This document shows positions 50,028 through 59,838 of a stretch of DNA of 64,000 nt, one piece after another. Position numbers and translations under genes: made by a program. Numbering within the stretch: the first letter of the stretch is position 1; every line of letters starts with the position of its first letter. The notes beneath the pieces were generated by a model. The model had not been told where the DNA came from, made no database searches, and was given only the letters and a program-made list of their open reading frames with translations. The stretch comes from Micavibrio_A sp040381535 (GTDB lineage Bacteria > Pseudomonadota > Alphaproteobacteria > Micavibrionales > Micavibrionaceae), in NCBI GenBank assembly GCA_040381535.1, contig JBEIHF010000004.1, positions 28,139 to 92,138 of the forward strand, read 5' to 3'.

Positions 50028-51766
50028 AATCTCTTAGACAAGTTGAAGTAAACCTTGGGATCGCGGTCGCCGCCATCACGGTCCTGCGTTGCCACACGGC
50101 GCGTCATCGGGACAGCAATGGCAAAGCCCGCATCAACATCGTAAGGCAGGTCGAAACGCACACCGGCGCCGACAGAGGCAACAGAGTCACGTTTTTGTGC
50201 ACTGGTCGTGAAATCTTCGTTCCAAACGCGTCCGATATCCCAAAAGCCGAACAATTGGTAGGATTCCAAGAAGTTCGTGTCGAACTTCACAGGGTCATTC
50301 CATTGCAGCTCTACCTTACCGGAAATACCGTGGTCGCCCGTGATTTCGGAAGGATCGTAACCGCGGCCGGAATTGATACCGCCTACGGCGAATTCTTCGG
50401 AAGACAACAAGGCATTCGAAGCCAATTGTCCGCGTGCACCCAAAAGCAAGTTGACGCCGTTTGTAATACGTTCCAGACGCTGGAATTCAACTTCCAGTTT
50501 CGTGAATTGCGGATCAGCCAGATCGCGCGTCATGTTGTCATCGCCTTCATCGCTGGCGCCCAAAATGCCGAGACCTTTGGAAACTTCGGCGTCGATCGTG
50601 TTGGCAGCTGCCATGAAGATCGTGTCGATAAATTCAAAGCGTCCACCTGCGCGGGCAACCGTCAGACGGTCGCGGCGGGTTTCTTCGATATTGTTTTCGG
50701 ATTTGACGCGTCTCCAGTCCAGATTCAAACGACCATACAGGTTTTCTGCGCGAGAACGGATGAAGGGATGCGTCACACCGACATTGAGAAGATAAGAACG
50801 TCCCTCAACATCAAATTCTCTCAACGTGTAGCCAGGTTCCGTGTCCGTAACGCTGCCGTTGAAGTGAGCTTTCGTGCCATAGGGGCCGATCGGTTGTTCG
50901 TAACCTGCAGACAGGTAGCCGAGCTCGTACCAGCTTTGCGGCGCCATCACGATTTGACCCGTGATCGCTTCGTTCATGCCGAGCATAGAGTTCAACGTAG
51001 CCGAAGCGCCCAATTGTAAGGGGCCGAGGAAGCGCGAACCATAATTGTCCACGCTTAGAAGGCCATCGTAAGGATCATAAGAGAGGATGATCACCATGTC
51101 TGCAGCACCGGGCGTGGAAGACGGGCTCAAAACAGAGCGGGCCGTAATGCCAGGCAAGTCGTTGATGATCAGAAGTTCGCGTTCAAGATCGCGCGCATTC
51201 AGCGGACCACCTTTGGAAATCTGAGAGGCATAGGATTCGATGTTCGCCATATCGATAGAGGCGTTCTGATCTTCTTTTTGCAACGTGATGTTTTGGATAA
51301 AGCCTTCAACAACACGCAATGTCGGTGTGCCGTCGCCGTTTCCGTTCTCGGTCACAACAACCTGCGTCAGGATGTAACCGTCGTTACGGTACTTTAGAGT
51401 GACTGCGTTTGCTATCGTGTAAACATCGGCGACACTGATTGTCTGACCCAGCTTGTCATTAAACAAGGCTTCCAGTTGGGCATCGTTGTAAATAGTCGCG
51501 CCGGAGAAATGAACGCCTTTTAGCGTGAACTTGACGTTCTCGGAGCCTTTGGGTGCATTTAAAGGAGCCGCCTGATTCACTTTGAGTTCCGGCGTAACTT
51601 CGGGAGTCATGTCGGGTTGTTTGATTTCATCACCGGCACGCGAAGGATCGGCAATACCGGTTGCCTGATCGATCTGCGCCAAGGCGGGAGAAACTGCGAG
51701 AACGAGCGCGGATACGCCGATCATTCCTGCAATACGGAATGTATGAAACTGACCCTTGGTTTTCAT
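50024..51766 (-). CDS. Two-partner secretion outer-membrane transporter (TpsB)
   Basis: 580 residues. Signal peptide (IGVSALVLAVSPALA), a Pro-rich lead, POTRA_2 domain (about 65-145: KGVHFSGATIYNDAQLEALF, GQTISVADVYTIANAV) and the ShlB-type beta-barrel (about 190-580). The barrel contains the VRF/DRY-like motifs (GNINSGRGYDPSEITGDHG region in part) and ends with a C-terminal phenylalanine (LSKRF), typical of Omp85/TpsB. It exports the TpsA partner; the divergent gene at 52197 is its evident substrate. Divergent rather than co-directional arrangement is less common. Confidence 0.93.
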   Translation of the reverse strand: MKTKGQFHTFRIAGMIGVSALVLAVSPALAQIDQATGIADPSRAGDEIKQPDMTPEVTPELKVNQAAPLNAPKGSENVKFTLKGVHFSGATIYNDAQLEALFNDKLGQTISVADVYTIANAVTLKYRNDGYILTQVVVTENGNGDGTPTLRVVEGFIQNITLQKEDQNASIDMANIESYASQISKGGPLNARDLERELLIINDLPGITARSVLSPSSTPGAADMVIILSYDPYDGLLSVDNYGSRFLGPLQLGASATLNSMLGMNEAITGQIVMAPQSWYELGYLSAGYEQPIGPYGTKAHFNGSVTDTEPGYTLREFDVEGRSYLLNVGVTHPFIRSRAENLYGRLNLDWRRVKSENNIEETRRDRLTVARAGGRFEFIDTIFMAAANTIDAEVSKGLGILGASDEGDDNMTRDLADPQFTKLEVEFQRLERITNGVNLLLGARGQLASNALLSSEEFAVGGINSGRGYDPSEITGDHGISGKVELQWNDPVKFDTNFLESYQLFGFWDIGRVWNEDFTTSAQKRDSVASVGAGVRFDLPYDVDAGFAIAVPMTRRVATQDRDGGDRDPKVYFNLSKRF

Positions 51767-52196
51767 TGATATGCCCTTTGCATATGAAATTAAAGAATAT
51801 TACGGGATTACTGTTATTACACGGCGGGGGGAAAGACAAGGTAGGTCAAGTGCTTTCTCTAGAAAAATACGTCAGTTCGGGCATTTGGGCAACAGGGCTA
51901 ATGCTAATATATGGGCCAGAATGTGCCCCAAATGACACAAAACCCCCTCATAAGAATTATTTACATATGGGATTAACGTAGATTTTCATAAGAAAATGGC
52001 GGAATCGTTGGGGATATTAGAATTATCTAAATTAACTCACTCGTATAGAAGATTAATAATTCGTTAAAAACTATTGTTAAGGCCCAAAAAAAGTGGCATT
52101 TATGCGGCGTTACAAATATTCCCGAAGTGTGGGAGCGGCCCAAAAAGGGCGCGCTTCGAATTTTTAATAACGTCTTTTAAGTTGGAGAGCACGAAG
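51767..52196. other. 430 bp divergent region between tpsB and tpsA
   Basis: No gene. A+T-rich, particularly 51955-52080. It must hold both promoters. A CtrA-type motif is listed separately. Confidence 0.55.
52053..52067. promoter_or_regulatory. CtrA-type TTAA-N7-TTAA motif upstream of tpsA
   Basis: TTAATAATTCGTTAA is a perfect TTAA-N7-TTAA, 130 bp before the tpsA start. In alphaproteobacteria this is the CtrA recognition motif. The region is A+T-rich, so a chance match is possible. Confidence 0.35.
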
Positions 52197-55100
52197 ATGA
52201 GAGTAGTTCAAAACGGATTTGGTAATAATTTTGGTTTGGTGGGGAAAAATCTTCGCCGCTACCTCACAACGACAGCGCTCACCGCAACGTCTCTTATGGC
52301 TCTCGCCTCTCCTGCTCTTGCAGACAACTGGACCGACATGGAATACACGGCCGGCGGCGGTGCGATGGATACATCCCTTGCAAACACAACGACGTTCAAT
52401 CAAACAACGTCTTCCGCAACCATGCAAGGTGATGCTGACATCACGTCCAACTGGACCGTCAATATCAACATGGGCTCTAGCAGCGACAAAGTCGTTGTAT
52501 ATGATACCGAAAATGATCCCACGCATATTTTGGGCGCGCTTAACTCCAACGGCCGCGTCTACATCTTCGATCGTAACGGCGTTATCTTCGGCGCAGGCTC
52601 TCAAGTAAACGTGGGTTCCATCGTTGCTTCCTCCGGCACGATTGAAGACAACACGGGCACAAACGGTAACGGACAAATTCAATTCAAAGATGTTGACGGC
52701 GGCGGCGCCATTGAACTAAACGGCACGATTTCCGTAGCCGATGCAGGTCTGGCCGCTTTCGTAGCACCGAATGTTTCCAACTCCGGCGTGATCAACGCAA
52801 AAGTCGGCAATGTTGTTCTGGCTTCTGGTAACACTGTTACGCTCGACCTTTACGGCGATGGCCTCGTTAACGTTGCTGTTGATGGCGCGCTCGAAAACGC
52901 CCTCGTTCAAAACTCCGGTCAAATCAACGCAAACGGCGGTAACGTCGTTATCGCGGCACAAGCCGCAAAAGGCGCCGTTGACTCCGTCATTAACATGAGC
53001 GGCATCATCAATGTTTCTTCCACCGCCTCCAAAGGCGGTAAAGTTGCAATTTCCGGCGGCAATAAAGGTGTTGTCACGGTTGACGGTACGATCAACGCAA
53101 ACGGCGCAACGGGCGGCGGTACGGTTACGGTTACGGGCGAAAACATTCTCGCATCCGACGGTTCCGTTATCTCTGCTGACGCTGTTACAGCAGGCGACGG
53201 CGGTTCCGTTGTGTTGCTCGCGAGTGACGGCCTCGTCTTCGGTGGCACAGCAACGGCACGTGGCGGCGCACTTGGCGGCGCGGGTGGTTTCGTTGATACG
53301 TCCGGCCAGGGCTGGATAGACATCTACGGTTCTGTCGATGTTTCCGCATTCAGCGGTTTAAACGGCACATGGCTGATCGACCCCGCAAACCTAGAAATCG
53401 TAACGGGCGCTTCGTCGAACGTAACTGGCGCAAGCCCCTTCTCACCGACAGGCGGTTTTTTGACGTCTTCTAAGCTGCAAAATACGTCGATCCAAAACGC
53501 CCTTAATGCAGGCGCGAATGTTATGATCACAACGGTCGGTTCACCCAACAAATTGTTTCAGGACGGCACCATTACCATCAATGCCGACATCACGAAATCT
53601 TCTGGCGCAGATTCCACGCTGAAATTTGAATCAGCAGCTGGTATTATTCTGAACGCAGGCAAAACTATCAGCGCAAGCTCAGGCAACATCTTGAATGTTG
53701 TTATGGACGCTGTTGGAAGCGGCATTATTTCCTTCAAAAATATTGAGATTAACGGTGCGATCAAAACCAATGGCGGGGATGTAGATCTTCGCGCCCGCGT
53801 AGGCAACATTGTCATCGGAAACAATGGCAAGATCGAAACCAACGGCGGCGACATCAAGACTCGCGCCGATTTCCTCGTACCGACAGCATTGGCCGGCAAC
53901 CCTCTGACGGGCGGCACGGTTATTAACGGTTATGTTGATGCGCAAGGCGGCAGTGTGGACATCCAACAATCCGGCATATTCAAAGGTGCGGCGAACAGCG
54001 TCCGCACGACGGGCACAGGTACGATCAATCTGCAACAGTCCAATCTTCTGGGCATAGGCGGAAAAATCCAGAACGCGATCGATGCCATCCAGAACACGGG
54101 TACTGGCACGAACGCAGTCAAAGTTTCCGTCGGCGAATATAACGAAGCCGTCAAAGCAGACGTAGACAATCTTGTTTTGCAAGGCGCATGGGCAGGTATC
54201 AACCCGTTGCTGCGTATCCTCAACCCCGACATCATCGAGACGGTTATCAAGCCGAACTCCCCGGGTATCGAGATCACGGCCGACAACGTCACCGTTGACG
54301 GTTTTGTCGTTACGGGCGCAACGGGACCTGACGGTTACGGCGTATGGGTGAACGGCGCGTACAATGCGACCGTTAAAAACAACGTCATCAAAGGCAATTC
54401 CTCGCATGGCGTTTTGCTAAACAACGGCTCGACGAACGGCCATGTTCTGTCCAACAGGATCTATGATCTGGGCGGCGCTGTTATTGATTCCGCAAACGGC
54501 ATCTTTGCAGACGGCGTCGGCAACGGCTTTGAAGCCGTCGGTAACATCATCGATGACATCAAGGGCAACGGTATCTACATCAAGGGCTCAAACGGTCTCA
54601 TCAATGTAAAACAAAACCTTATCGGTACACTCGCAACCGACGCCGGCGTTGACGGCATTTGGGGCGATGGTGTTGAAATCCACGATGTAAACGGCAACAC
54701 GTTCGTTCAAAGCAACATCATCACCAACACCTGGGATGAAACGGACGACAACACCAATGACGACAGCTCGGGCGTCTATCTAAGACAGAGCAGCAACATC
54801 GTTGTCGGCGGTGCAGGCCTTCTAGACGGCAACCTGATCACGGATGTTGATTGGGACGGCATTAAAATGGGGGGCGGCACGGGTAACCGCGCCGAAGGCA
54901 ACATCATTTCCGACGTTACGCGTATCGGTATCTATGGCGAAGGTACGAACAACGCCACGATCACTAAAAACTCCGTAACCAATGCGAACCTTGCCGATGC
55001 AGGCGCCATAACGATTCGTGATGGCGACGATCACACGATCTCGTACAACTTCGTTACGGGCCCCTCTAGCGGCGCGGACGCAGGTATCATGTTGCACGCG

Positions 55101-58100
55101 GGCGCAGGCGGCAACAACCTGATTCAGGGTAATATCGTTTATAATATCAAAGGCCCCGGTATCGAAGTTTTTGATGCTTCTGATGCCGATATTTTGTTCA
55201 ACTCCGTGTCGAAAACGCAAGGCGATGGTATCTACCTCCACAACGCCTTTGGTAATTTCAACATCGCCGGTAACCTCATCAACGATATCAAAGGCAACGG
55301 TATCTACGTCAAACTCGTTGGCGGTCTGATCAACATCAAAGCAAACCTTATCGGTTTGCTGGCCAGCGATGCCGAAACAAACGGCATCTGGGGCGATGGT
55401 ATCGAGATCGAAAACGTAAACGGCGGTACGTATGTTCAAAGCAACATCATCTCCAACACATGGGATCCGACCAAGAACAATACAAATGACAACAGTTCGG
55501 GTATCTACCTCAAGCAAAGCAGCAACATCGTTGTGGGTGGCCCCGATCTTTTGGATGGCAACCTCATCACGAACGCTGATTGGGACGGCATTAAAATGGC
55601 AGGCGGCACAGGCCACCTGATTCAAGGCAATGCCATCAGCCACTCCACACGTATCGGCATCTACGGCGAAGGCACGAACGACGCCACCATTGTTGACAAT
55701 CTGGTGTATGACTCTAACCTCGCAACCTGGGGCGGTATTACGCTTGTGGACGGTGGTAGCCACTATGTGAATAACAACGTGGTTTGGAACGATGCTTCCT
55801 CTACCGGACATCACGGCATTCACCTTGCCGGCAACTATGGTGACAACGAGATCTCAGATAACTGGGTATATGATGTCAGCCATGACGGTATCCGCGTCGA
55901 AAACACGACGGGCACGATGGAAATCGACAACAACAAAATCGGCACCGTTGACAATGGTATCTGGGCGAAAAACGTTCAAGGCCTCGTCATCACGGACAAC
56001 CTGATTGACGCACGCTTCCTGGAACCCGGCAAAGGCACCTTCGGTATCTATGTTGAAGATTCAGACTACGCCCAAATCGGCGGCGGTCTGCTCTCCGACA
56101 CCAACTATGTCGAAGACTTCAAAACGGGTATCCGCGTTGTTACTAGCACAGGCGCAGCCGTTCTGGGCAATATAGTCAACCAATTCGTTGATAATGGTAT
56201 CCACGTTACGGACAGCGATGAAGTCGACGTCAAGAAAAATGTCGTAGGTCTCGGCGATGGTAACGGTATCTTGCTTGAAAATAGCGACTATGCCGAAATC
56301 AACGAAAACGGTGTAGCCCTTGTTGGCGATAACGGTATACAGGTTGTAGACAGCCACTTTGTCGACATCCTCGGCAACGTCGTTGCCCTGACCGGCGGCT
56401 TTGGTATCTATGTTGATCCGTCCGACTTTGTTGAAATCGGTAACAACTGGGTTCACTTCACGGGTGATGACGGTATCCGCCTCGACTACGGCGTGTATGG
56501 CTCCATCTACGACAACCATGTCGGCTTTACGCTCGGCGACGGTATCGAAGTTGTTGGAAACGATGCCTACATCTCCGGCAACATCGTTCACCACACGCTG
56601 GACAACGGTATTTTGGTTACAGACACCGATTACACCACGATCTCCGAAAACCATGTCTACCGCACCGGTAAGAACGGTATCTTCACGGACAATGTAGGTG
56701 AAGTTGACGTCGTCAGAAACCATGTCACGAAAGCAGGCTGGGACGGTATCCACGTTTCCAACTTCTTCGACGCATTTATCGGCGAAAACCATGTTACTAA
56801 ATCCGGCGATGACGGCATCGAAGCACATGACGGCCACACGGTGGAAATCGACAGCAACAAAGTGTCGAAATCCGGCTGGGGCAACTGGTGGAGCGAGTCT
56901 TATGACGAGTTCCAAGGTGGTCATGACGGCATCTCCGTTCGCAACATCTACGGCGCATATGTCGAAGGTGATGGTGAAGACGAAGGCGATTACGAATCTA
57001 AGATTCTCGAAATCGGCGATGTCTGGGAACCTGGTTCCGTTCGCATCACGAACAACGGCGTTGGCGCTGACATCGGCGATGACGAAGTTGAAGTTAATGA
57101 TGAAAACGTCGAAGACCAATCGGAAAATGCCAAATTCGCCTCCTTCTATGGCGATGACACGGGTGTTTCCCGCAGCGCGGATGACGGCATCGAAGTTGTA
57201 AACGTTGAAGGCTTTGCCTACATCGCAGGCAACAGCGTTGAACATTCCGGCGTTGGCGCACTCGGTATTCCTTTTGGCGGAGCAGATCAATACGGCGCAG
57301 ACGGCATCCATGTTCGCGATGTCTACCTGCAAGACTTCTATGGTCTGAATCCTCACTACCGTGAAGGCGACATCGGCAATGGCGAATACAACATTGTTGT
57401 TTCCGACAACGATGTTAACAACAGCCTCGATGACGGTATCGAAGTTCTCGGCACGGCAAGAGCAAGATACTCTGAGCGCGTCGCTCTCCTCGAAGATTAC
57501 GAGGAAGAGTACGAGGAAGAGGAAGAACTACCTGAATATGGCGACCACACAGACGGCACCTACGGTGAATACGAAGGCCAATATGAAACCTACGGTAACA
57601 CCCAGCGCGTTCTGGTTTCGCAAAACACCGTTTCCAACTCCGGTTGGGGTGCGCCTTCCGAAGGTTACGGCCAGTCTGATTACTGGTACTCCGGCGGCGA
57701 TGGCATCCATGTGGAAAATGTTTACCCGGCGGGTTACTACTACGGTGAAGCGGGCGCATCGGAATCCGGTGAATTCTACGGCTATGCAGTCGATGTACTC
57801 GACAACACGGTCGATCAATCCGGCGATGACGGCATTGATGTAGAATATGTTGCTTCCACGCTGATCGACCACAACACGGTGACGAATTCCGGTTGGGTCG
57901 GCGAAGGTGAATATGAAGGCGAATACGACTTTGCCAAAATCAAAGGCTATGAAACCGGTGCGGACTGGTATGGCGCAGATGGTATCTTCGTCAACAATGT
58001 TGGCGCGCAAGACTACCGCATACCGACTATCTATGAAGTGGAAGGTCCGGGTGATGGTTATCAGGAATACTCCGTAGTAATCCGCCGCAACGACGTAGAC

Positions 58101-59198
58101 AACAGCCTTGATGACGGTATCCAAGTCAACAACGATATGTTCTACGGCAAAGACACCAAGTCCGAGTACAGCGTTTACGACTATTACGGCTACACGGCGC
58201 CTGTTCTGGTCGGTGGAAACAATGAAGGCGATGGCAATAATGTCACCGACTCCGGATTCCATGGGCTGTACATCTCCGGCCCCGGCCACAACAACGTGAT
58301 CGTTTCCGGCAATGCTTTTGCCAACTTCGATACGGGCGCTCAATTCGAGAGCGGTCTGATCGATTTGACGGGCGCAACCAACACCTTCGACAATGGCCGT
58401 ATTGGTCTTCGCTTCTCGCCATACCTGCTCGGTTACAGCTGGCCCGAGAATGAAGGCGAAGAGTCTGTTCCGTACTTCGCCTACCTCAATCTGGAAGATG
58501 ATGACGCTCCTGGCTCTACACCATATCCTGAAACACCGACCAATTTCGGCGGCACGATCGGCAAGCAAATCTTCACGGGCTTCAAGGAAGAAGGCGACTT
58601 CTATGTATACCTTGATGACTACGCCCTGACGAACGATGGCACGCCGATCTGGTTGAACGGCCTGAACTCGACCTATGATGATATCACGCCCTCCGATACG
58701 GGCGGCGCTCTGAGCCCAGAGGATTACGCCTTCCTCGAAGCACGCTTCCGCCACTTCCCGGATGCAGGCGCAGAGACGGCTGACATCTTCTGGTTCGGCT
58801 TCATCCCTGACGACTTGTTCGACATCAATGAAAATCTGATCTTCAACGAGTTCGCAGCGTTCAACGGTGACGTCACCGGCCTGAATGTCCGTATCCTTGG
58901 CTTGCCGAACACGGGCAATGCGGGTCCCGGCCCTGCAGCCTTCAACAACATCCAGACGTTCGCTGGCGGTAACAACCCGTCCGATCTGAATGAAATTGAA
59001 ACGGCCGCAGGTGGTAATGAAGGTGGCAACACGCCATCTGAACTGAACGAGATCGAAACCGAAACCGGTGGCGAGAACGAAGCTTGCTGGGGCGCTGCCG
59101 CTAATGCCGCCGGCGCCGGCACGGCTGTCAACGTGGTTTACGGTGGTTCGTTCGACGACAACCTGAACCTTGGCGCCGCTTGCGGAACGAGCTTCTAA
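52197..59198 (+). CDS. TpsA exoprotein: haemagglutinin secretion domain plus long right-handed beta-helix
   Basis: 2333 residues. Extended signal peptide (YLTTTALTATSLMALASPA, cleavage near ALA-D, residue 42) is followed by the TPS secretion domain. Its NSNGRVYIFDRNGVIFGAG and NVGSIVASS at about 116-146 match the FHA-type motif. From about 690 to 2050 there are many parallel beta-helix turns of the NosD/PbH1 type (GNGIYIKG, DDGIEVVN, DNGIHVTDSD, GDGIHV). Two near-identical segments lie at 54541-55060 and 55271-55786. Acidic Tyr-rich loops interrupt the helix (near 57490-57600). The C-terminus has a repeat NPSDLNEIE/TPSELNEIE and two cysteines (Cys2297, Cys2329). Start chosen by GGAGAG upstream. 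It is probably a surface-attached or released adhesin or enzyme. Secreted through the divergent TpsB. Confidence 0.9.
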   Translation: MRVVQNGFGNNFGLVGKNLRRYLTTTALTATSLMALASPALADNWTDMEYTAGGGAMDTSLANTTTFNQTTSSATMQGDADITSNWTVNINMGSSSDKVVVYDTENDPTHILGALNSNGRVYIFDRNGVIFGAGSQVNVGSIVASSGTIEDNTGTNGNGQIQFKDVDGGGAIELNGTISVADAGLAAFVAPNVSNSGVINAKVGNVVLASGNTVTLDLYGDGLVNVAVDGALENALVQNSGQINANGGNVVIAAQAAKGAVDSVINMSGIINVSSTASKGGKVAISGGNKGVVTVDGTINANGATGGGTVTVTGENILASDGSVISADAVTAGDGGSVVLLASDGLVFGGTATARGGALGGAGGFVDTSGQGWIDIYGSVDVSAFSGLNGTWLIDPANLEIVTGASSNVTGASPFSPTGGFLTSSKLQNTSIQNALNAGANVMITTVGSPNKLFQDGTITINADITKSSGADSTLKFESAAGIILNAGKTISASSGNILNVVMDAVGSGIISFKNIEINGAIKTNGGDVDLRARVGNIVIGNNGKIETNGGDIKTRADFLVPTALAGNPLTGGTVINGYVDAQGGSVDIQQSGIFKGAANSVRTTGTGTINLQQSNLLGIGGKIQNAIDAIQNTGTGTNAVKVSVGEYNEAVKADVDNLVLQGAWAGINPLLRILNPDIIETVIKPNSPGIEITADNVTVDGFVVTGATGPDGYGVWVNGAYNATVKNNVIKGNSSHGVLLNNGSTNGHVLSNRIYDLGGAVIDSANGIFADGVGNGFEAVGNIIDDIKGNGIYIKGSNGLINVKQNLIGTLATDAGVDGIWGDGVEIHDVNGNTFVQSNIITNTWDETDDNTNDDSSGVYLRQSSNIVVGGAGLLDGNLITDVDWDGIKMGGGTGNRAEGNIISDVTRIGIYGEGTNNATITKNSVTNANLADAGAITIRDGDDHTISYNFVTGPSSGADAGIMLHAGAGGNNLIQGNIVYNIKGPGIEVFDASDADILFNSVSKTQGDGIYLHNAFGNFNIAGNLINDIKGNGIYVKLVGGLINIKANLIGLLASDAETNGIWGDGIEIENVNGGTYVQSNIISNTWDPTKNNTNDNSSGIYLKQSSNIVVGGPDLLDGNLITNADWDGIKMAGGTGHLIQGNAISHSTRIGIYGEGTNDATIVDNLVYDSNLATWGGITLVDGGSHYVNNNVVWNDASSTGHHGIHLAGNYGDNEISDNWVYDVSHDGIRVENTTGTMEIDNNKIGTVDNGIWAKNVQGLVITDNLIDARFLEPGKGTFGIYVEDSDYAQIGGGLLSDTNYVEDFKTGIRVVTSTGAAVLGNIVNQFVDNGIHVTDSDEVDVKKNVVGLGDGNGILLENSDYAEINENGVALVGDNGIQVVDSHFVDILGNVVALTGGFGIYVDPSDFVEIGNNWVHFTGDDGIRLDYGVYGSIYDNHVGFTLGDGIEVVGNDAYISGNIVHHTLDNGILVTDTDYTTISENHVYRTGKNGIFTDNVGEVDVVRNHVTKAGWDGIHVSNFFDAFIGENHVTKSGDDGIEAHDGHTVEIDSNKVSKSGWGNWWSESYDEFQGGHDGISVRNIYGAYVEGDGEDEGDYESKILEIGDVWEPGSVRITNNGVGADIGDDEVEVNDENVEDQSENAKFASFYGDDTGVSRSADDGIEVVNVEGFAYIAGNSVEHSGVGALGIPFGGADQYGADGIHVRDVYLQDFYGLNPHYREGDIGNGEYNIVVSDNDVNNSLDDGIEVLGTARARYSERVALLEDYEEEYEEEEELPEYGDHTDGTYGEYEGQYETYGNTQRVLVSQNTVSNSGWGAPSEGYGQSDYWYSGGDGIHVENVYPAGYYYGEAGASESGEFYGYAVDVLDNTVDQSGDDGIDVEYVASTLIDHNTVTNSGWVGEGEYEGEYDFAKIKGYETGADWYGADGIFVNNVGAQDYRIPTIYEVEGPGDGYQEYSVVIRRNDVDNSLDDGIQVNNDMFYGKDTKSEYSVYDYYGYTAPVLVGGNNEGDGNNVTDSGFHGLYISGPGHNNVIVSGNAFANFDTGAQFESGLIDLTGATNTFDNGRIGLRFSPYLLGYSWPENEGEESVPYFAYLNLEDDDAPGSTPYPETPTNFGGTIGKQIFTGFKEEGDFYVYLDDYALTNDGTPIWLNGLNSTYDDITPSDTGGALSPEDYAFLEARFRHFPDAGAETADIFWFGFIPDDLFDINENLIFNEFAAFNGDVTGLNVRILGLPNTGNAGPGPAAFNNIQTFAGGNNPSDLNEIETAAGGNEGGNTPSELNEIETETGGENEACWGAAANAAGAGTAVNVVYGGSFDDNLNLGAACGTSF
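54541..55060 (+). repeat. Long internal repeat, copy 1 of tpsA
   Basis: About 173 residues with the order NIIDDIKGNGIYI, GIWGDGVEIHDVNG, DDNTNDDSSGVYLRQSSNIV, LLDGNLITDVDWDGIKMGGG, TRIGIYGEGTNNATI. Copy 2 repeats this order about 730 bp further on. Confidence 0.85.
55271..55786 (+). repeat. Long internal repeat, copy 2 of tpsA
   Basis: Same order as copy 1 with substitutions: NLINDIKGNGIYV, GIWGDGIEIENVNG, KNNTNDNSSGIYLKQSSNIV, LLDGNLITNADWDGIKMAGG, TRIGIYGEGTNDATI. Suggests an old intragenic duplication in the beta-helix. Confidence 0.85.
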
Positions 59199-59216
59199 GC
59201 AGCGTTAAAACCTTGC

Positions 59217-59255
59217 AAAAAACCCCCGCGCCGCATACCGGTTTGGGGGTTTTTT
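59217..59255 (+). terminator. Rho-independent terminator of tpsA
   Basis: Perfect 11 bp stem AAAAAACCCCC / GGGGGTTTTTT with a 17-nt loop, about 18 bp after the tpsA stop. Confidence 0.9.
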
Positions 59256-59367
59256 ATTATCAAAATCAATGGGTTAATAGCTAACGTGCTGTTTCAAATG
59301 GCTTATTTTCCACCTCCGTGTTAAGATGGGGCATCTAACAAAACGATAAAAAAATAAGCGTGAAATC

Positions 59368-59838
59368 ATGACAACCACCCCTAACAAACACCCTCTCGAA
59401 ATCCGCGAGGCGCGTTCTGACGCCGACTACCATCTGGCGTACCCGATCATCCGCCAGCTGTTCCCGCAATTGGATATGCAGACCTATGCGCGCCGCGTGT
59501 TCGTCGCCCGCGCCACGGGATACAGAATGTTCATGGGGGAAGTGGACAAGCAATTGGTCGGGCTAATCGGCGTGATCGCAAACCACAACCTGCATGACGG
59601 ATATGTCACCTATATCGAGCACGTGGTCGTCGACAAGAAGGCCCGCGGCCACGGCTATGGATCGCAATTGATCAAATTCGCCGAAGACCGCGCGCTCGAA
59701 GAAGGATGCCAACTGATCGAGCTCGACACCGATATCGGCGCCGATTCCGCCACGCGCCTGTACGAAAATGCAGGCTACGAGAAATCAGGCGATTACTATT
59801 TCAAGCGCCTGCGCGAAGAAAATATCGGCAGCGATTAA
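59368..59838 (+). CDS. GNAT-family N-acetyltransferase
   Basis: 156 residues. Acetyl-CoA-dependent transferase fold: motif A VVVDKKARGHGYGSQLIKFA (P-loop ARGHGYG), then LYENAGYEKSGDYYFKR as the usual C-terminal Tyr motif. Substrate unknown. Overlaps mltA by 4 bp at the 3' ends (convergent). The 112 bp before it holds no gene. Confidence 0.92.
   Translation: MTTTPNKHPLEIREARSDADYHLAYPIIRQLFPQLDMQTYARRVFVARATGYRMFMGEVDKQLVGLIGVIANHNLHDGYVTYIEHVVVDKKARGHGYGSQLIKFAEDRALEEGCQLIELDTDIGADSATRLYENAGYEKSGDYYFKRLREENIGSD

Noticed and set aside
56061..57356. 431-codon open frame antisense to tpsA
   Set aside because: Product of the Asp/Val/Gly-rich repeat composition of tpsA; no start signal and no family.
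57528..58754. 408-codon open frame antisense to tpsA
   Set aside because: Same reason; mirrors the repeat-rich coding strand.
52200..59198. CRISPR-like repeats
   Set aside because: The repeats are coding beta-helix turns, not regular repeats with unique spacers.
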